Part shown: piece by piece, positions 1-7,806 of the stretch
Layout: each line of letters opens with the position of its first letter
Numbering within the stretch: position 1 is the first letter of the stretch
Virus record (IMG/VR): IMGVR_UViG_3300044701_003269
Coordinates: 110,187-174,186 of that record
Strand: one strand, 5' to 3'
Source: a virus
Length of the DNA stretch: 64,000 bases
Notes under the pieces: model-generated
Database searches by the model: none
What the model saw: the letters and a program-made list of their open reading frames with translations, nothing else
Told to the model about the DNA's origin: nothing
Position numbers and translations under genes: made by a program

Positions 1-1
1 A

Positions 2-385
2 AATATTGATGGTGAATCACTTCAATATACTGTGTATGGGGAAGGTGAGTATTATGGTTGGCATAATGATGCTGGACTTGCTTCTCACTACAAACCAGTT
101 TCTGCAGGTAATCGTGGAACTGGTGAAGAAATTGCTTCAGATTTCATTAATGAAAACTGTGAGAAAGTAAGAAAGTTGTCTTTCAGTTTGCTTCTTTCTG
201 ACCCAGAAACTTATGAAGGTGGAAACTTACAACTTCTTTCGGAGAATGGGAAATCTTATATTGCCCCAAGGCAAAGAGGAACGATTATTCTCTTTGATTC
301 TCGTACACAACACCGAGTTCAGAAAGTAACTAAAGGTGTTCGTAAGAGTTTGGTTGGTTGGACTGTTGGACCTCGTTGGAAGTGA
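2..385 (+). CDS. 2OG-Fe(II) oxygenase, C-terminal part (5' truncated by window edge)
   Basis: The frame is open from the first complete codon of the window, so the N-terminus lies outside. The fragment shows the prolyl-4-hydroxylase-like pattern: H-x-D in WHNDAG, the stretch GGNLQLL, and the distal QHRV followed by R-K-S-L-V-G-W, where the Arg normally binds 2-oxoglutarate. Such non-haem iron hydroxylases are common in T4-like cyanophages; their substrates are mostly unknown. It is followed 3 bases later by a second oxygenase, so the two are probably co-translated. Confidence 0.85.
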   Translation, partial: NIDGESLQYTVYGEGEYYGWHNDAGLASHYKPVSAGNRGTGEEIASDFINENCEKVRKLSFSLLLSDPETYEGGNLQLLSENGKSYIAPRQRGTIILFDSRTQHRVQKVTKGVRKSLVGWTVGPRWK

Positions 386-388
386 GTT

Positions 389-1108
389 ATGGCAGAAGAA
401 ATGACACAAGAACAGATTGACTGGCAAGAAAAAGTCAATTCTGGTACATCACCAACAAATAACGAAGAGTTTGATAAGAACGGATATCTGGTTCTAAGAA
501 ATCTTTGGGATCCGAAAGATCTTTATTCAGACCCACCAGTAATCAAAGGACAATACAATTACTTTGGAAAGGTTGATAAGTTCAATCACATCCCAGTAGA
601 AAATCAAGTAGAAGGTTCAACTTCAAGGTATTATTGGCCTCCTTATAAGTTTGCTCATTCTCAAATTCGTCTCAAACTTGAGGAAGCAATTGGTAAGAAA
701 CTTTATAATACTTACTATTACGATAGGTTTTATAATCCAGGACAAGCACTGACAAATCACGCAGACAGACCAGCTTGTGAGATTTCAGTAACAGTTCATA
801 TTGGTTCTAATATCAGTACTCCTTGGCCTATTTGGATTAAGACACCAGATACTTATGATGATGCCAAAAAGAGAACTTTGGTTATAAAAAAAGGTGAAAA
901 TCGTTCAGTGATCTTAAATCCTGGTGATGGTATGATTTACAAAGGGTGTGAGAGACCACACTGGAGAGATCCAATGCCAACTGAGTATCGTAGAACTTGG
1001 TATGGTAAGAAGGTGGAAAAAGAAGGTTTATATTATCATCAAGTCTTTTTCCATTATGTTCTTGCTGATGGTACAAGAGCCCATTGTGCTAATGATATGG
1101 CATCATAA
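389..1108 (+). CDS. 2OG-Fe(II) oxygenase-like protein
   Basis: 239 residues. A jelly-roll oxygenase signature is visible: H124-x-D126 in TNHADRP, and a distal H191 in RPHWRDP, the usual iron ligands. The basic residue close to H191 may bind 2-oxoglutarate. The C-terminal tail is rich in His and Tyr. ATG is preceded by GAGTT and lies just after the previous oxygenase stop. The family fits phage hydroxylases of unknown substrate; the neighbouring glycan enzymes make a surface-sugar or protein-modification role possible, but that is inference. Confidence 0.7.
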   Translation: MAEEMTQEQIDWQEKVNSGTSPTNNEEFDKNGYLVLRNLWDPKDLYSDPPVIKGQYNYFGKVDKFNHIPVENQVEGSTSRYYWPPYKFAHSQIRLKLEEAIGKKLYNTYYYDRFYNPGQALTNHADRPACEISVTVHIGSNISTPWPIWIKTPDTYDDAKKRTLVIKKGENRSVILNPGDGMIYKGCERPHWRDPMPTEYRRTWYGKKVEKEGLYYHQVFFHYVLADGTRAHCANDMAS

Positions 1109-1123
1109 AGTGACTAAAGTTTT

Positions 1124-1261
1124 GTGAATGAAAACATTACTGATATTTTGATTGAAGCAATTGAGGATCAGCAAGAGCAAATAAATAGTCTCAAGGAAGA
1201 AAATCAATCTTTAAAAAATAAACTTTATTATGAATTTTGTAAAACTTGCATTGGAAAGTAA
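1124..1261 (+). CDS. Small coiled-coil protein (45 aa, GTG start)
   Basis: A GTG-initiated frame of 45 residues, strongly heptad-like (EAIEDQQEQINSLKEENQSL). It overlaps the start of the next gene by 32 bases, which suggests translational coupling. No ATG is available in frame; a stop precedes the GTG by two codons. I do not recognise a family. It could be a short regulatory peptide or a spurious frame. Confidence 0.4.
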   Translation: MNENITDILIEAIEDQQEQINSLKEENQSLKNKLYYEFCKTCIGK

Positions 1262-2204
1262 AGGCAGCATAAAGCCTTTACTTATTAACCCAGAAGATCT
1301 TACAGGACCATCAATTACAAATCCTTCTGTCTTTGTTTATCAAAATAAGATATTAGTCAATCTTCGCAATGTAAATTACACTTTATATCACTCAGAACTC
1401 AATAGATTTGAGCATATGTGGGGTCCGTTGTCCTACATTCACCCTGAGAATGATATGCACCTGCGAACGACTAACTACATCGCAGAACTTGATGACAACT
1501 TGGATATAGTTCATTATTCAAAGATAGATACATCTAAGTTTGATACTTACAAACCACAATGGGACTTTGTGGGACTGGAAGATGTTCGTTTAGTAGAATG
1601 GAACGATAAGTTATATGGTATTGGTGTTCGCAGAGATTTAGACACCAAAGGAACTGGAAGAATGGAAATCAGTGAACTTGAGATTTCTGGTTCTGAAGTT
1701 AAGGAAGTGTTCCGATATAGAATTCCAGGACCACCACCTGATAACGAGTACTGTATGAAGAACTGTACTCCAATCTTAGATAAACCATTTCATCTTTTAA
1801 AGTGGACCAATCCAACTTGTTTGATGAAGTTTGATATTACTGGAAAAGAAACAGGGGTATTTGAAACAAATTCATATGCACCTACAAATAATGATTTGAG
1901 AGGTGGTTCTCAGGTCATTCCTTATAAAGGTGGTTACTTGTCAATTTTACACGAAACAGACCTTTATAAGAGTGAACAAGGAAGAAAAAACGCAACTTAT
2001 AGACACCGTTTTGTGATTTGGAATAAAGATTTTCAAATTATTAAAGTATCCAAACTCTTCTCATTTATGAATATGAAGATTGAGTTTTGTTGTGGTATGG
2101 CAGAGTATAAGAATGATTATCTCATTACCTTTGGAGCTCAAGATAATGCTGGGTATATTCTAAAAGTTTCTAAGAGTGTAGTGGAGGACTTTATCAATGA
2201 GTGA
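1230..2204 (+). CDS. GH130-like beta-propeller glycosidase/phosphorylase family protein
   Basis: 324 residues. The central GLEDVRLV (about residues 115-122) and the C-terminal stretch around EFCCGMAEY, then ITFGAQDNAGYI, match the five-bladed propeller of GH130 mannoside phosphorylases and related phage proteins, in which an Asp or Glu near the GxEDxR loop acts as catalytic acid. It overlaps the next gene by 8 bases and sits beside a methyltransferase, as in phage glycan-modification clusters. The exact reaction (phosphorolysis, hydrolysis or mannosyl transfer) cannot be read from the sequence. Confidence 0.65.
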   Translation: MNFVKLALESKGSIKPLLINPEDLTGPSITNPSVFVYQNKILVNLRNVNYTLYHSELNRFEHMWGPLSYIHPENDMHLRTTNYIAELDDNLDIVHYSKIDTSKFDTYKPQWDFVGLEDVRLVEWNDKLYGIGVRRDLDTKGTGRMEISELEISGSEVKEVFRYRIPGPPPDNEYCMKNCTPILDKPFHLLKWTNPTCLMKFDITGKETGVFETNSYAPTNNDLRGGSQVIPYKGGYLSILHETDLYKSEQGRKNATYRHRFVIWNKDFQIIKVSKLFSFMNMKIEFCCGMAEYKNDYLITFGAQDNAGYILKVSKSVVEDFINE

Positions 2205-3435
2205 ACTAATTCAATTTTCTTTAGATACAGAAAATGCAGAGAAGAATTATAATCTTGCCAAATGGTATGAAAATCAGGGACATACTGCACCTGCACTTAC
2301 ATACTATTTGAGAGCATCTGAAAGGACAGAAGATAAAACATTTGCATATAAGTGTCTAATAAAAGGATATTATTGTTATAATTCTCAAAAATCAAGGGAT
2401 AATTCTGAAAAAATATTCCTTCAAAATGCAATTTCCCTTCTACCAAAAAGACCTGAGGCATATTTTCTAATTTCTCAATTTTATGAGAGACAAAAGAATT
2501 GGCAAGAATCTTACATCTATGCATCATTAGGATTAGAATGTTGTGATTTAGATTTAGAACCATTGGAAGAGAGTAATTATCCAGGAAAGTATGGCCTAAT
2601 CTTTCAAAAAGCAGTGTGTGGATATTGGTGGGGTAAGGGACAAGAGGCAAGAATTCTTTTCCAAGATTTGATTGATAATTATCAAATGGAAAAACAGTAT
2701 TATGACCTTGTAGTATCTAATATCACTAAACTTGGTTCAGGTCCGAAAGAAATTGTATTCCGACAATATACTAAAGAAAATTTAGATAAACTCAGATTTA
2801 AATTTGATGGTTGCGAAAACATAAAAGAAAATTATTCACAAGTGTACCAAGATATGTTTACTCTTTTTATGCACGATGGAAAGAGAAATGGAACATACCT
2901 TGAAGTAGGAAGTGGAGACCCATTCTGGCTAAACAATACTTACTTACTTGAGTCACAATTTAACTGGAAAGGAGTTGGTATTGAGTATAACCAATCTCTA
3001 TGTGAAAAATATACCAAAAATCGTAAAAATCCAGTTATTTGTAAAGATGCTCACCAAGTTAATTTTAGAGAACTTCTGAACTCTTCTTTTGGCACTAAAG
3101 AAATTGATTACCTACAACTTGATTGCGAACCATCAGAATCAACTTATAGAATACTGACATCATTACCCTTAGATGAATATAAGTTTGCTGTGATTACATA
3201 CGAACACGATTATTATGTTGATGTCTCAAGGACATATAGAGATAAATCAAGGGAGTATTTGAAGTCCAAAGGATATAAACTTGTGGTTTCAAATGTTTCA
3301 CCAACAACTTGGAGTTCTTTTGAAGACTGGTGGGTTCATCCGGATTTAATTTCCAAGAAAAGAATTAAACAAATTAAAAACAAAGACAAATCTGTTAAAA
3401 AAATAGACGATTATATGCTTAGTGGACAGTCATAA
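2197..3435 (+). CDS. TPR-like plus FkbM-type SAM methyltransferase
   Basis: 412 residues. About residues 10-165 form helical repeats with TPR character (PALTYYLRA, PEAYFLISQFYERQ). A C-terminal methyltransferase domain follows: QVYQDMF, then YLEVGSGDP (SAM motif I, about 234-242), GVGIEYN, and DYLQLDCE near 295. This is the FkbM pattern, which O-methylates sugars. It overlaps the GH130-like gene, so both probably act on the same glycan. It is the last gene before a hairpin terminator. Confidence 0.75.
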   Translation: MSELIQFSLDTENAEKNYNLAKWYENQGHTAPALTYYLRASERTEDKTFAYKCLIKGYYCYNSQKSRDNSEKIFLQNAISLLPKRPEAYFLISQFYERQKNWQESYIYASLGLECCDLDLEPLEESNYPGKYGLIFQKAVCGYWWGKGQEARILFQDLIDNYQMEKQYYDLVVSNITKLGSGPKEIVFRQYTKENLDKLRFKFDGCENIKENYSQVYQDMFTLFMHDGKRNGTYLEVGSGDPFWLNNTYLLESQFNWKGVGIEYNQSLCEKYTKNRKNPVICKDAHQVNFRELLNSSFGTKEIDYLQLDCEPSESTYRILTSLPLDEYKFAVITYEHDYYVDVSRTYRDKSREYLKSKGYKLVVSNVSPTTWSSFEDWWVHPDLISKKRIKQIKNKDKSVKKIDDYMLSGQS

Positions 3436-3450
3436 AACTGTCACACCCTA

Positions 3451-3475
3451 CCCCTGAAAGACCTTCAGGGGTTTT
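3451..3475 (+). terminator. Rho-independent-type terminator
   Basis: Stem CCCCTGAA / TTCAGGGG (8 bp) with loop AGACC, followed by TTTT. It closes the glycan/oxygenase operon. The U-tract runs into a TATAGT hexamer at 3475-3480, and ACTGTCACA sits 29 bases upstream of that hexamer. The same layout recurs at 5972-6015 and 6849-6893. Confidence 0.8.
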
Positions 3476-3502
3476 ATAGTAGCCACAGTTCACCAGATAC
3501 CA

Positions 3503-3607
3503 ATGAGGTATTCCAACCTAGACCGACTGATTTTTGTTGGTAGTTTTATTTGGGTCGCACACTGGGCGACAAAAGTATCTGAAGTCGTCCTTAAGTCTTT
3601 GTTCTGA
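3503..3607 (+). CDS. Hydrophobic micro-protein (34 aa), coupled to the metalloprotease gene
   Basis: An ATG frame of 34 residues with one hydrophobic segment (LIFVGSFIWVAHW). Its TGA overlaps the ATG of the next gene as TGATG, a classic coupling junction. The region also holds short stems, for example ACCGAC/GTTGGT, so an RNA role is an alternative. No family recognised. Confidence 0.4.
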   Translation: MRYSNLDRLIFVGSFIWVAHWATKVSEVVLKSLF

Positions 3608-4035
3608 TGTATTCCCTTGATATTACGGGATATAATGCCCGTAAGAGACGTGTAGAAGACACTGTGGCTTGGTTTCTTGGGAAATACTTACCACGTCATC
3701 ACATTCACGTTGAAGTGCTACATAGAGGTCTTCGTAGGGAAGAATCTTATGGGTATTGTTCTGTCTCTGGAGACATTTACAGACCCCGTGAGTTTCTGAT
3801 TGAAATTGACCCTAAACTTGACCTTGAGCTTTATACAAAGACAATCATACACGAGTTAATTCATCTTCGTCAATGGGTTCAAGGAACTCTGAAAGAACGT
3901 AGAGGAAAGATGTATTACAAGGACATTAATTGTGATGACTTAGATTACTGGGAACAACCACACGAAGTAGAAGCTCACTCACTCGAACAGATGTATTACG
4001 AAGACTACTTGACGGATACCCATAAGAGTGTGTAG
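3607..4035 (+). CDS. SprT-like zinc metalloprotease
   Basis: 142 residues. HELIH (residues 82-86) is the HExxH zinc site, and the downstream EQPHEVEAH supplies the probable third ligand. Length and arrangement match the minimal catalytic domain of SprT-like/DUF45 phage proteins. Substrate unknown; a role in host protein or DNA-protein-crosslink cleavage would be speculation. Expression probably comes from the TATAGT-containing region after the upstream terminator. Confidence 0.75.
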   Translation: MYSLDITGYNARKRRVEDTVAWFLGKYLPRHHIHVEVLHRGLRREESYGYCSVSGDIYRPREFLIEIDPKLDLELYTKTIIHELIHLRQWVQGTLKERRGKMYYKDINCDDLDYWEQPHEVEAHSLEQMYYEDYLTDTHKSV

Positions 4036-4079
4036 AATACCTTTGTCGAGGTTGATAAAAATATAGGCTCATAAAGCTC

Positions 4080-4574
4080 ATGAAAACAGTAGAAAGACAC
4101 AAATACGATAAGAATACCATCGTAAAGACAAGAAGATTAATTTTTAATCCTTATGAATATACTGAAAAGAATATGTGTCTTGTTGTGGGGTTGGTTCGTA
4201 GGAACTTAACCCCAGATTTGTTGAAAGGTAGAAAGAAACTGATGTATCCTGATGATGTAAAGACTAATCCCTGTTACGGTCATTGCTATCATTCCAGTCA
4301 AGCATTATTTTATCTTATGAATACAGACCAGTTAGTTCCAATGAGTGCAGAAGACTACAGAGGAGAAAAGCACTGGTGGTTACAGAATGGTGAAAAGATT
4401 TATGATGTAACTGCAGAGCAATATTATACTGTAGGGAAACTACCTCCTTATGCTTCTGGTAAGAAAACGGCATGGTATGGATGGAAAGGAAGACCACAAC
4501 AGATTTCATTAGATTTGATGGTTAGAGTACTTGGTGAGCGATTAGTGAGTGATGAGACATTCAAGGTCAATTAA
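4080..4574 (+). CDS. Conserved phage protein with papain/transglutaminase-like C-H-D pattern
   Basis: 164 residues. CYGHCYHSSQALFYL, then HWWLQNG and YDVTAEQYY, give an ordered Cys...His...Asp arrangement like a cysteine-peptidase or transglutaminase fold. I know this only as a conserved cyanophage protein and assign the fold by pattern. Its stop codon TAA lies inside the first copy of the recurrent promoter-like repeat. Confidence 0.5.
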   Translation: MKTVERHKYDKNTIVKTRRLIFNPYEYTEKNMCLVVGLVRRNLTPDLLKGRKKLMYPDDVKTNPCYGHCYHSSQALFYLMNTDQLVPMSAEDYRGEKHWWLQNGEKIYDVTAEQYYTVGKLPPYASGKKTAWYGWKGRPQQISLDLMVRVLGERLVSDETFKVN

Positions 4575-4604
4575 AGTTACTTAGCTCTAAAGTGGATCTA
4601 TAGT
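4571..4604 (+). promoter_or_regulatory. Recurrent promoter-like repeat, copy 1
   Basis: TTAAAGTTACTTAGCTC... with TTACTT at 4577-4582, a 16-bp spacer and TATAGT at 4599-4604. The following bases are GTG, not ATG, and no gene starts within 100 bases; the next gene starts at 4748 behind a separate consensus promoter. Confidence 0.65.
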
Positions 4605-4646
4605 GTGAGGGACAAACGGTTCATACCACTTCCTTCACTGCCACAC

Positions 4647-4675
4647 TTGACAATGCTCTTCTGCTTTGTTATAGT
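4647..4675 (+). promoter_or_regulatory. Consensus sigma70-type promoter
   Basis: A perfect TTGACA, a 17-bp spacer and TATAGT. It drives the 403-residue gene at 4748 through a leader of about 65 bases. The expected start point falls on a 16-bp palindrome. This is one of five TTGACA-type promoters in the window, consistent with early transcription by host RNA polymerase. Confidence 0.85.
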
Positions 4676-4681
4676 AATCAC

Positions 4682-4697
4682 GTTGGAAATTTCCAAC
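4682..4697. repeat. Perfect 16-bp palindrome at predicted transcription start
   Basis: GTTGGAAATTTCCAAC reads the same on both strands. It starts 7 bases after the -10 box at 4670-4675, so it overlaps the predicted +1. It could be an operator or a 5' hairpin. There is no spacer for a loop, which fits DNA binding by a dimer better than an RNA stem. Confidence 0.55.
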
Positions 4698-4747
4698 ACA
4701 ATGGTTCCGCTGCCTTAAAGCGTGTTCTTTACTTACAATTGTCAATC

Positions 4748-5959
4748 ATGACCACCGTTTCATATTCCGACAACCAGGTCGGTTCTTTTGCGCAAAAAAT
4801 CCTTGGAATTAAACTTCTAGAGGATTCTAAATTTGCGAAACTTCGTAATATGGTTGAGGATAATCTTGACCAAGTTGAGGTCATTTATCCTGAAGGAGAA
4901 TGTTCTCTCGATGTTGAAAATTTTGTTGAAAAACAAAAAAATCAAACTAATGAAAAACAAACCTATTCTGTTTCAGTTCCTGTAAATCTTATTGAATATG
5001 CTCAAGGACAAATTCGTTTAATTCAACCTAGTTTTTGTGAAGAAAATTTCACAAACTATAAATTTAAAGTAAATTTCCAGGAGTCAGAAACTCCGGTGTT
5101 TATCTTTAATGAAAAAACTGGAAGGTTTCAAGTTACTAAAAAACAACATACTACAATGCAAGCTTTGGCAATTGCATCTGCAGTAAATCCTAACATGACG
5201 ATTAGGGGTCGTGTTGTTGCTTTTAACTCAGATGTTAATCAAGAAGTCCGCGATCTTGAAGCATCTAATATTTTTTACCGAGAGGTAAAATCTATCAATA
5301 CCACAAAAGATTGGGAAAAACTTGAGCACCGCTGTCAACTTCATGAAGAAAGTGCTCTTCGTACTCGCTCCTTTTATCTGAGTATTCCTGGACTTACTTG
5401 GCAACCAGTTTCTCACGCTTATCCATTGGTGCAAAATTCTAAATGCACCATCACAAAAGTTCGTGAAATGGAACGCCTTGTTGGATGGGCTATTAACGAT
5501 GACCGTCTAGATGTTCTGAAGGAGATTGTTGAATCTCTTTCCACAGAAATCAATTGGGACAAAGAATCAGAATCTAAAGAAATTTCTTCATATCTTGTCA
5601 AAGCACTTTATAATTTTGATAAGATTATGGTTCCAATCTATGAAGAAAAAACTGGTGAAACTTTCGATACAATTGAATTTATTCGCTGGTACTTTAAGAA
5701 CAAAGTCCGTAAACAATCCATGGTGATTGGTAGCACTAAAGATACTAAAGGTGCCTGGCTTCAAGTTCTTCAAGTGTGCAATCGTGTTAACAACTACATG
5801 ACGAGTGAAGGTTTCGTTGAAGAAGCTTTCTTCACTTCAAAGAACAAATCTTTTGTTCAGTCTGTAATTAACCTCTGCAATGCAAATCGTAAAAAGGGAA
5901 ACTTGACTCCAGAAAAAGAAATCAAAGGTCAAATTACCGCTCGCTGCGATAGTTTCTAA
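4748..5959 (+). CDS. Conserved hypothetical protein (403 aa)
   Basis: I chose the ATG at MTTVSYSD; an in-frame TTG nine bases upstream is less likely. The protein is soluble, mixed alpha/beta, with no signal or membrane segment. The N-terminal half contains NEKTGRFQVTKKQHTTMQAL, and the C-terminal part is helical and ends in a basic region (NANRKKGN). It has its own strong promoter upstream and a strong terminator downstream, so it is a single-gene unit, probably highly expressed early. I do not recognise a function. Confidence 0.85.
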   Translation: MTTVSYSDNQVGSFAQKILGIKLLEDSKFAKLRNMVEDNLDQVEVIYPEGECSLDVENFVEKQKNQTNEKQTYSVSVPVNLIEYAQGQIRLIQPSFCEENFTNYKFKVNFQESETPVFIFNEKTGRFQVTKKQHTTMQALAIASAVNPNMTIRGRVVAFNSDVNQEVRDLEASNIFYREVKSINTTKDWEKLEHRCQLHEESALRTRSFYLSIPGLTWQPVSHAYPLVQNSKCTITKVREMERLVGWAINDDRLDVLKEIVESLSTEINWDKESESKEISSYLVKALYNFDKIMVPIYEEKTGETFDTIEFIRWYFKNKVRKQSMVIGSTKDTKGAWLQVLQVCNRVNNYMTSEGFVEEAFFTSKNKSFVQSVINLCNANRKKGNLTPEKEIKGQITARCDSF

Positions 5960-5980
5960 TCCAGTAACCACACTGTCACA

Positions 5981-6005
5981 AGGGGTCGCTACTGACCCCT
6001 TTTTT
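5981..6005 (+). terminator. Rho-independent terminator
   Basis: AGGGGTC / GACCCCT stem (7 bp), 6-base loop, followed by a run of T. ACTGTCACA lies directly upstream (5972-5980). Confidence 0.9.
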
Positions 6006-6009
6006 GTTC

Positions 6010-6015
6010 TATAAT
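6010..6015 (+). promoter_or_regulatory. -10-like TATAAT box after terminator
   Basis: A consensus TATAAT follows the T-run of the terminator, 22 bases before the next ATG. No good -35 hexamer is seen at 17 bp. The ACTGTCACA element 29 bases upstream of the box is shared with two other terminator/TATAGT junctions and may replace it. Confidence 0.4.
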
Positions 6016-6036
6016 ACCTTCAGTTCTTAAAACACC

Positions 6037-6243
6037 ATGCCTACTAAGGTCAAAAAACAACTCATCAATGTTGCACCCAAGAGTTCGAAAGCGAAGAACC
6101 GCTTTTCAAATCTGATGGATAGACTTCACGCAATGGAAGTAGAGCAAGAGAATGAAACACAATTGTTTGTAGTTTCTATTAACCACCAATACTGCTTTTG
6201 GTTGAATAAGGAAAATGACCCACATTGGAACATTATTAAATAG
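6037..6243 (+). CDS. Hypothetical small protein (68 aa)
   Basis: The N-terminus is basic (PTKVKKQ, SSKAKNRF) and the C-terminus aromatic (YCFWLNKENDPHWN). It is the first gene of the train that runs to 6848, starting 22 bases after a TATAAT box. No family recognised. Confidence 0.7.
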   Translation: MPTKVKKQLINVAPKSSKAKNRFSNLMDRLHAMEVEQENETQLFVVSINHQYCFWLNKENDPHWNIIK

Positions 6244-6260
6244 CTGTTAGTTGGAAAGTT

Positions 6261-6446
6261 ATGGTTGCCTTACTTGCTACAACTGTAATCAGCTGCTCTG
6301 ATGCTTTTAGGATTATTAATCGCATTGGAAATGTAATCGGACTTTCATATCAACAAAAGATAGAAGTCGTTAAAGTAGTCAGCCAGCACGTTCCTTCCTG
6401 TCCTCTGAAAATTATTTCTGATGAAAGACCAAAATCCAGTGATTGA
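6261..6446 (+). CDS. Small protein with hydrophobic N-terminus (61 aa)
   Basis: The first 15 residues (VALLATTVISCSDA) resemble a lipoprotein or export signal with a Cys at position 12, but no Lys/Arg precedes the hydrophobic stretch, so export is uncertain. GGAAAG before the ATG serves as ribosome site. It overlaps the next gene by 26 bases. Confidence 0.6.
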   Translation: MVALLATTVISCSDAFRIINRIGNVIGLSYQQKIEVVKVVSQHVPSCPLKIISDERPKSSD

Positions 6447-6615
6447 TGAAGAATCCAAAGACATAAAGTGGAATCGTGGGTTAGATTTGTTTATTGAATC
6501 AGTGCATAAACCTGATAGTGAGTTGCGACAGTGTGCTCACAATCAAAAATGCTACAATGAGTTAATGGAAGTGCGTGCTACTGTGCTAGAATATCTAAAA
6601 ACAATAAGAAGATGA
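6421..6615 (+). CDS. Hypothetical small soluble protein (64 aa)
   Basis: A charged, helical protein with two cysteines (LRQCAHNQKCYNEL). It overlaps the preceding gene and shares ATGA with the following one, so it is co-translated. Family unknown. Confidence 0.6.
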   Translation: MKDQNPVIDEESKDIKWNRGLDLFIESVHKPDSELRQCAHNQKCYNELMEVRATVLEYLKTIRR

Positions 6616-6848
6616 CAGCACAATACATCTATCTCATCATCTTCTTTTGTGTTGGATATTTAATCGTTACAGATCAAAGTGTTGCAAGAGCAGTTGTATT
6701 TGTAACTCAAATCCTTAAGAATAAGTTTCTGGTGTTTAAGTGGTGGTTCATTCATAATCCCCGTCTTCCTTGGGCAAAGTATTCAATGTATAGAAACTCT
6801 ATGAAGATGGCAGAGGATCTAATGAAAGAACTTGAGGGCAGACAATAA
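6612..6848 (+). CDS. Small membrane protein (78 aa)
   Basis: An N-terminal hydrophobic helix (IYLIIFFCVGYLIV) is followed by a second weaker hydrophobic stretch and a charged C-terminus. ATGA overlap with the preceding gene. It is last in its operon, directly before a hairpin terminator. Confidence 0.65.
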   Translation: MTAQYIYLIIFFCVGYLIVTDQSVARAVVFVTQILKNKFLVFKWWFIHNPRLPWAKYSMYRNSMKMAEDLMKELEGRQ

Positions 6849-6858
6849 ACTGTCACAC

Positions 6859-6888
6859 GACCCATTGATTTTTCTGTCAATGGGTCTT
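6859..6888 (+). terminator. Hairpin terminator merging into a TATAGT box
   Basis: GACCCATTGA / TCAATGGGTC, a perfect 10-bp stem with an 8-base T-rich loop. The 3' tail is only TTATAGT, a weak U-tract but a good -10 hexamer (6888-6893). ACTGTCACA lies just upstream at 6849-6857. Confidence 0.7.
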
Positions 6889-6917
6889 ATAGTATAAACA
6901 TTGAAACACCTTTGAAA

Positions 6918-7343
6918 ATGTCTTATTCTGCCGAGGTCAAATTTTCTTTTGACGCCACATTCACGCCCTCTTATAGTTCTTCATTCTCTGATGATGACTT
7001 TATCCCAGAAGAACACTATTTGATTACTGCTCCTGCTGCAGATTTGAATGCAAAGCAGTATTTCAAACTGTTTGAGAAGTTTCTGCTGTGTGTTGGTATG
7101 AACCCTGCAAGTATTCGTAGTGGTGCTATGTCTCTGGTGTTTAATGAATGGGTTATTGAAGAAGAACAGCGTAAGGTCTGTGAGGAATATGAACTGACAA
7201 TGAATGAAGACCTCCACAATAGGTTCATTGAGTGGAAGAAGAATGAAGAAGAACTTGCAGAAAAGATTGCAAACTCTGTGATTGGTGCAATGGGAACTGT
7301 ACTGTCTGAAGAAGAACTAACCAACTTGGAGGAAGGTAAGTGA
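6918..7343 (+). CDS. Hypothetical protein (141 aa)
   Basis: I start at ATG 6918 (MSYSAEVKF) rather than the in-frame TTG two codons earlier. A Ser/Phe-rich N-terminus is followed by an acidic helical body (EEEQRKVCEEYELTMNEDLHNR). GTGA overlap with the next gene. First gene after a terminator/TATAGT junction. Function unknown. Confidence 0.7.
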   Translation: MSYSAEVKFSFDATFTPSYSSSFSDDDFIPEEHYLITAPAADLNAKQYFKLFEKFLLCVGMNPASIRSGAMSLVFNEWVIEEEQRKVCEEYELTMNEDLHNRFIEWKKNEEELAEKIANSVIGAMGTVLSEEELTNLEEGK

Positions 7344-7537
7344 GTGATAGGTCGCAAGAGTTTATGAGTTTCGTATGGGACCAACGAAACAATCAAGGTG
7401 CTGATACTGAAGAAAAACTGGTCGCAGCTATTCTTTCCATTGCTGCCGAATATGTAGTCTCATACAACGCACAGGATGGAAGAGTTGTATTGGATAAAAA
7501 TGACTTATTGCAACTTGCTGAGGAACTAAAGCAATGA
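7340..7537 (+). CDS. Hypothetical small protein (65 aa, GTG start)
   Basis: The GTG overlaps the upstream stop (GTGA) and its own stop overlaps the next ATG (ATGA), so it is locked into a coupled series. The protein is helical (KLVAAILSIAAEYVVSYN). No family recognised. Confidence 0.6.
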   Translation: MSDRSQEFMSFVWDQRNNQGADTEEKLVAAILSIAAEYVVSYNAQDGRVVLDKNDLLQLAEELKQ

Positions 7538-7806
7538 AACTGATTTCTTTTAAACACCGTGAAGATTACGGGCACGAATGGTACGTTCAAGTTCTTCATA
7601 ACAAATACTGGGCGCTTCTTCAAGCATCCGTTTCTTATAATGATTTTCCGTCGTGGCCCTATATCCAAATAAAATCGGGGATGGGGTCGTTATTAAGTCT
7701 TATGGTCTGTGTTTATAAACTGGGATTTGATATTGGTATCTGTGAGCACACTTGGAACTTTGAATACCTTAATGAACTTGATGGTGAGGAAGATGAAAAA
7801 ACTTGA
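7534..7806 (+). CDS. Conserved small protein, paralogue of the 26280 gene
   Basis: 90 residues beginning MKLISFKHREDYGHEW. The WALLQ...PSWPYIQIKSG...SLMVCVYKLGFDI layout parallels the protein at 26280 (SFLWVNYENPS...YPSGG...FGVDFQIG). I recognise it as a recurring small phage/bacterial protein of unknown function. Confidence 0.65.
   Translation: MKLISFKHREDYGHEWYVQVLHNKYWALLQASVSYNDFPSWPYIQIKSGMGSLLSLMVCVYKLGFDIGICEHTWNFEYLNELDGEEDEKT

Noticed and set aside
3481-3606. Possible tRNA or structured RNA between terminator and protease gene
   Set aside because: Short stems exist, but no T-arm consensus, acceptor stem or cloverleaf could be formed on either strand; a small membrane frame fits better.
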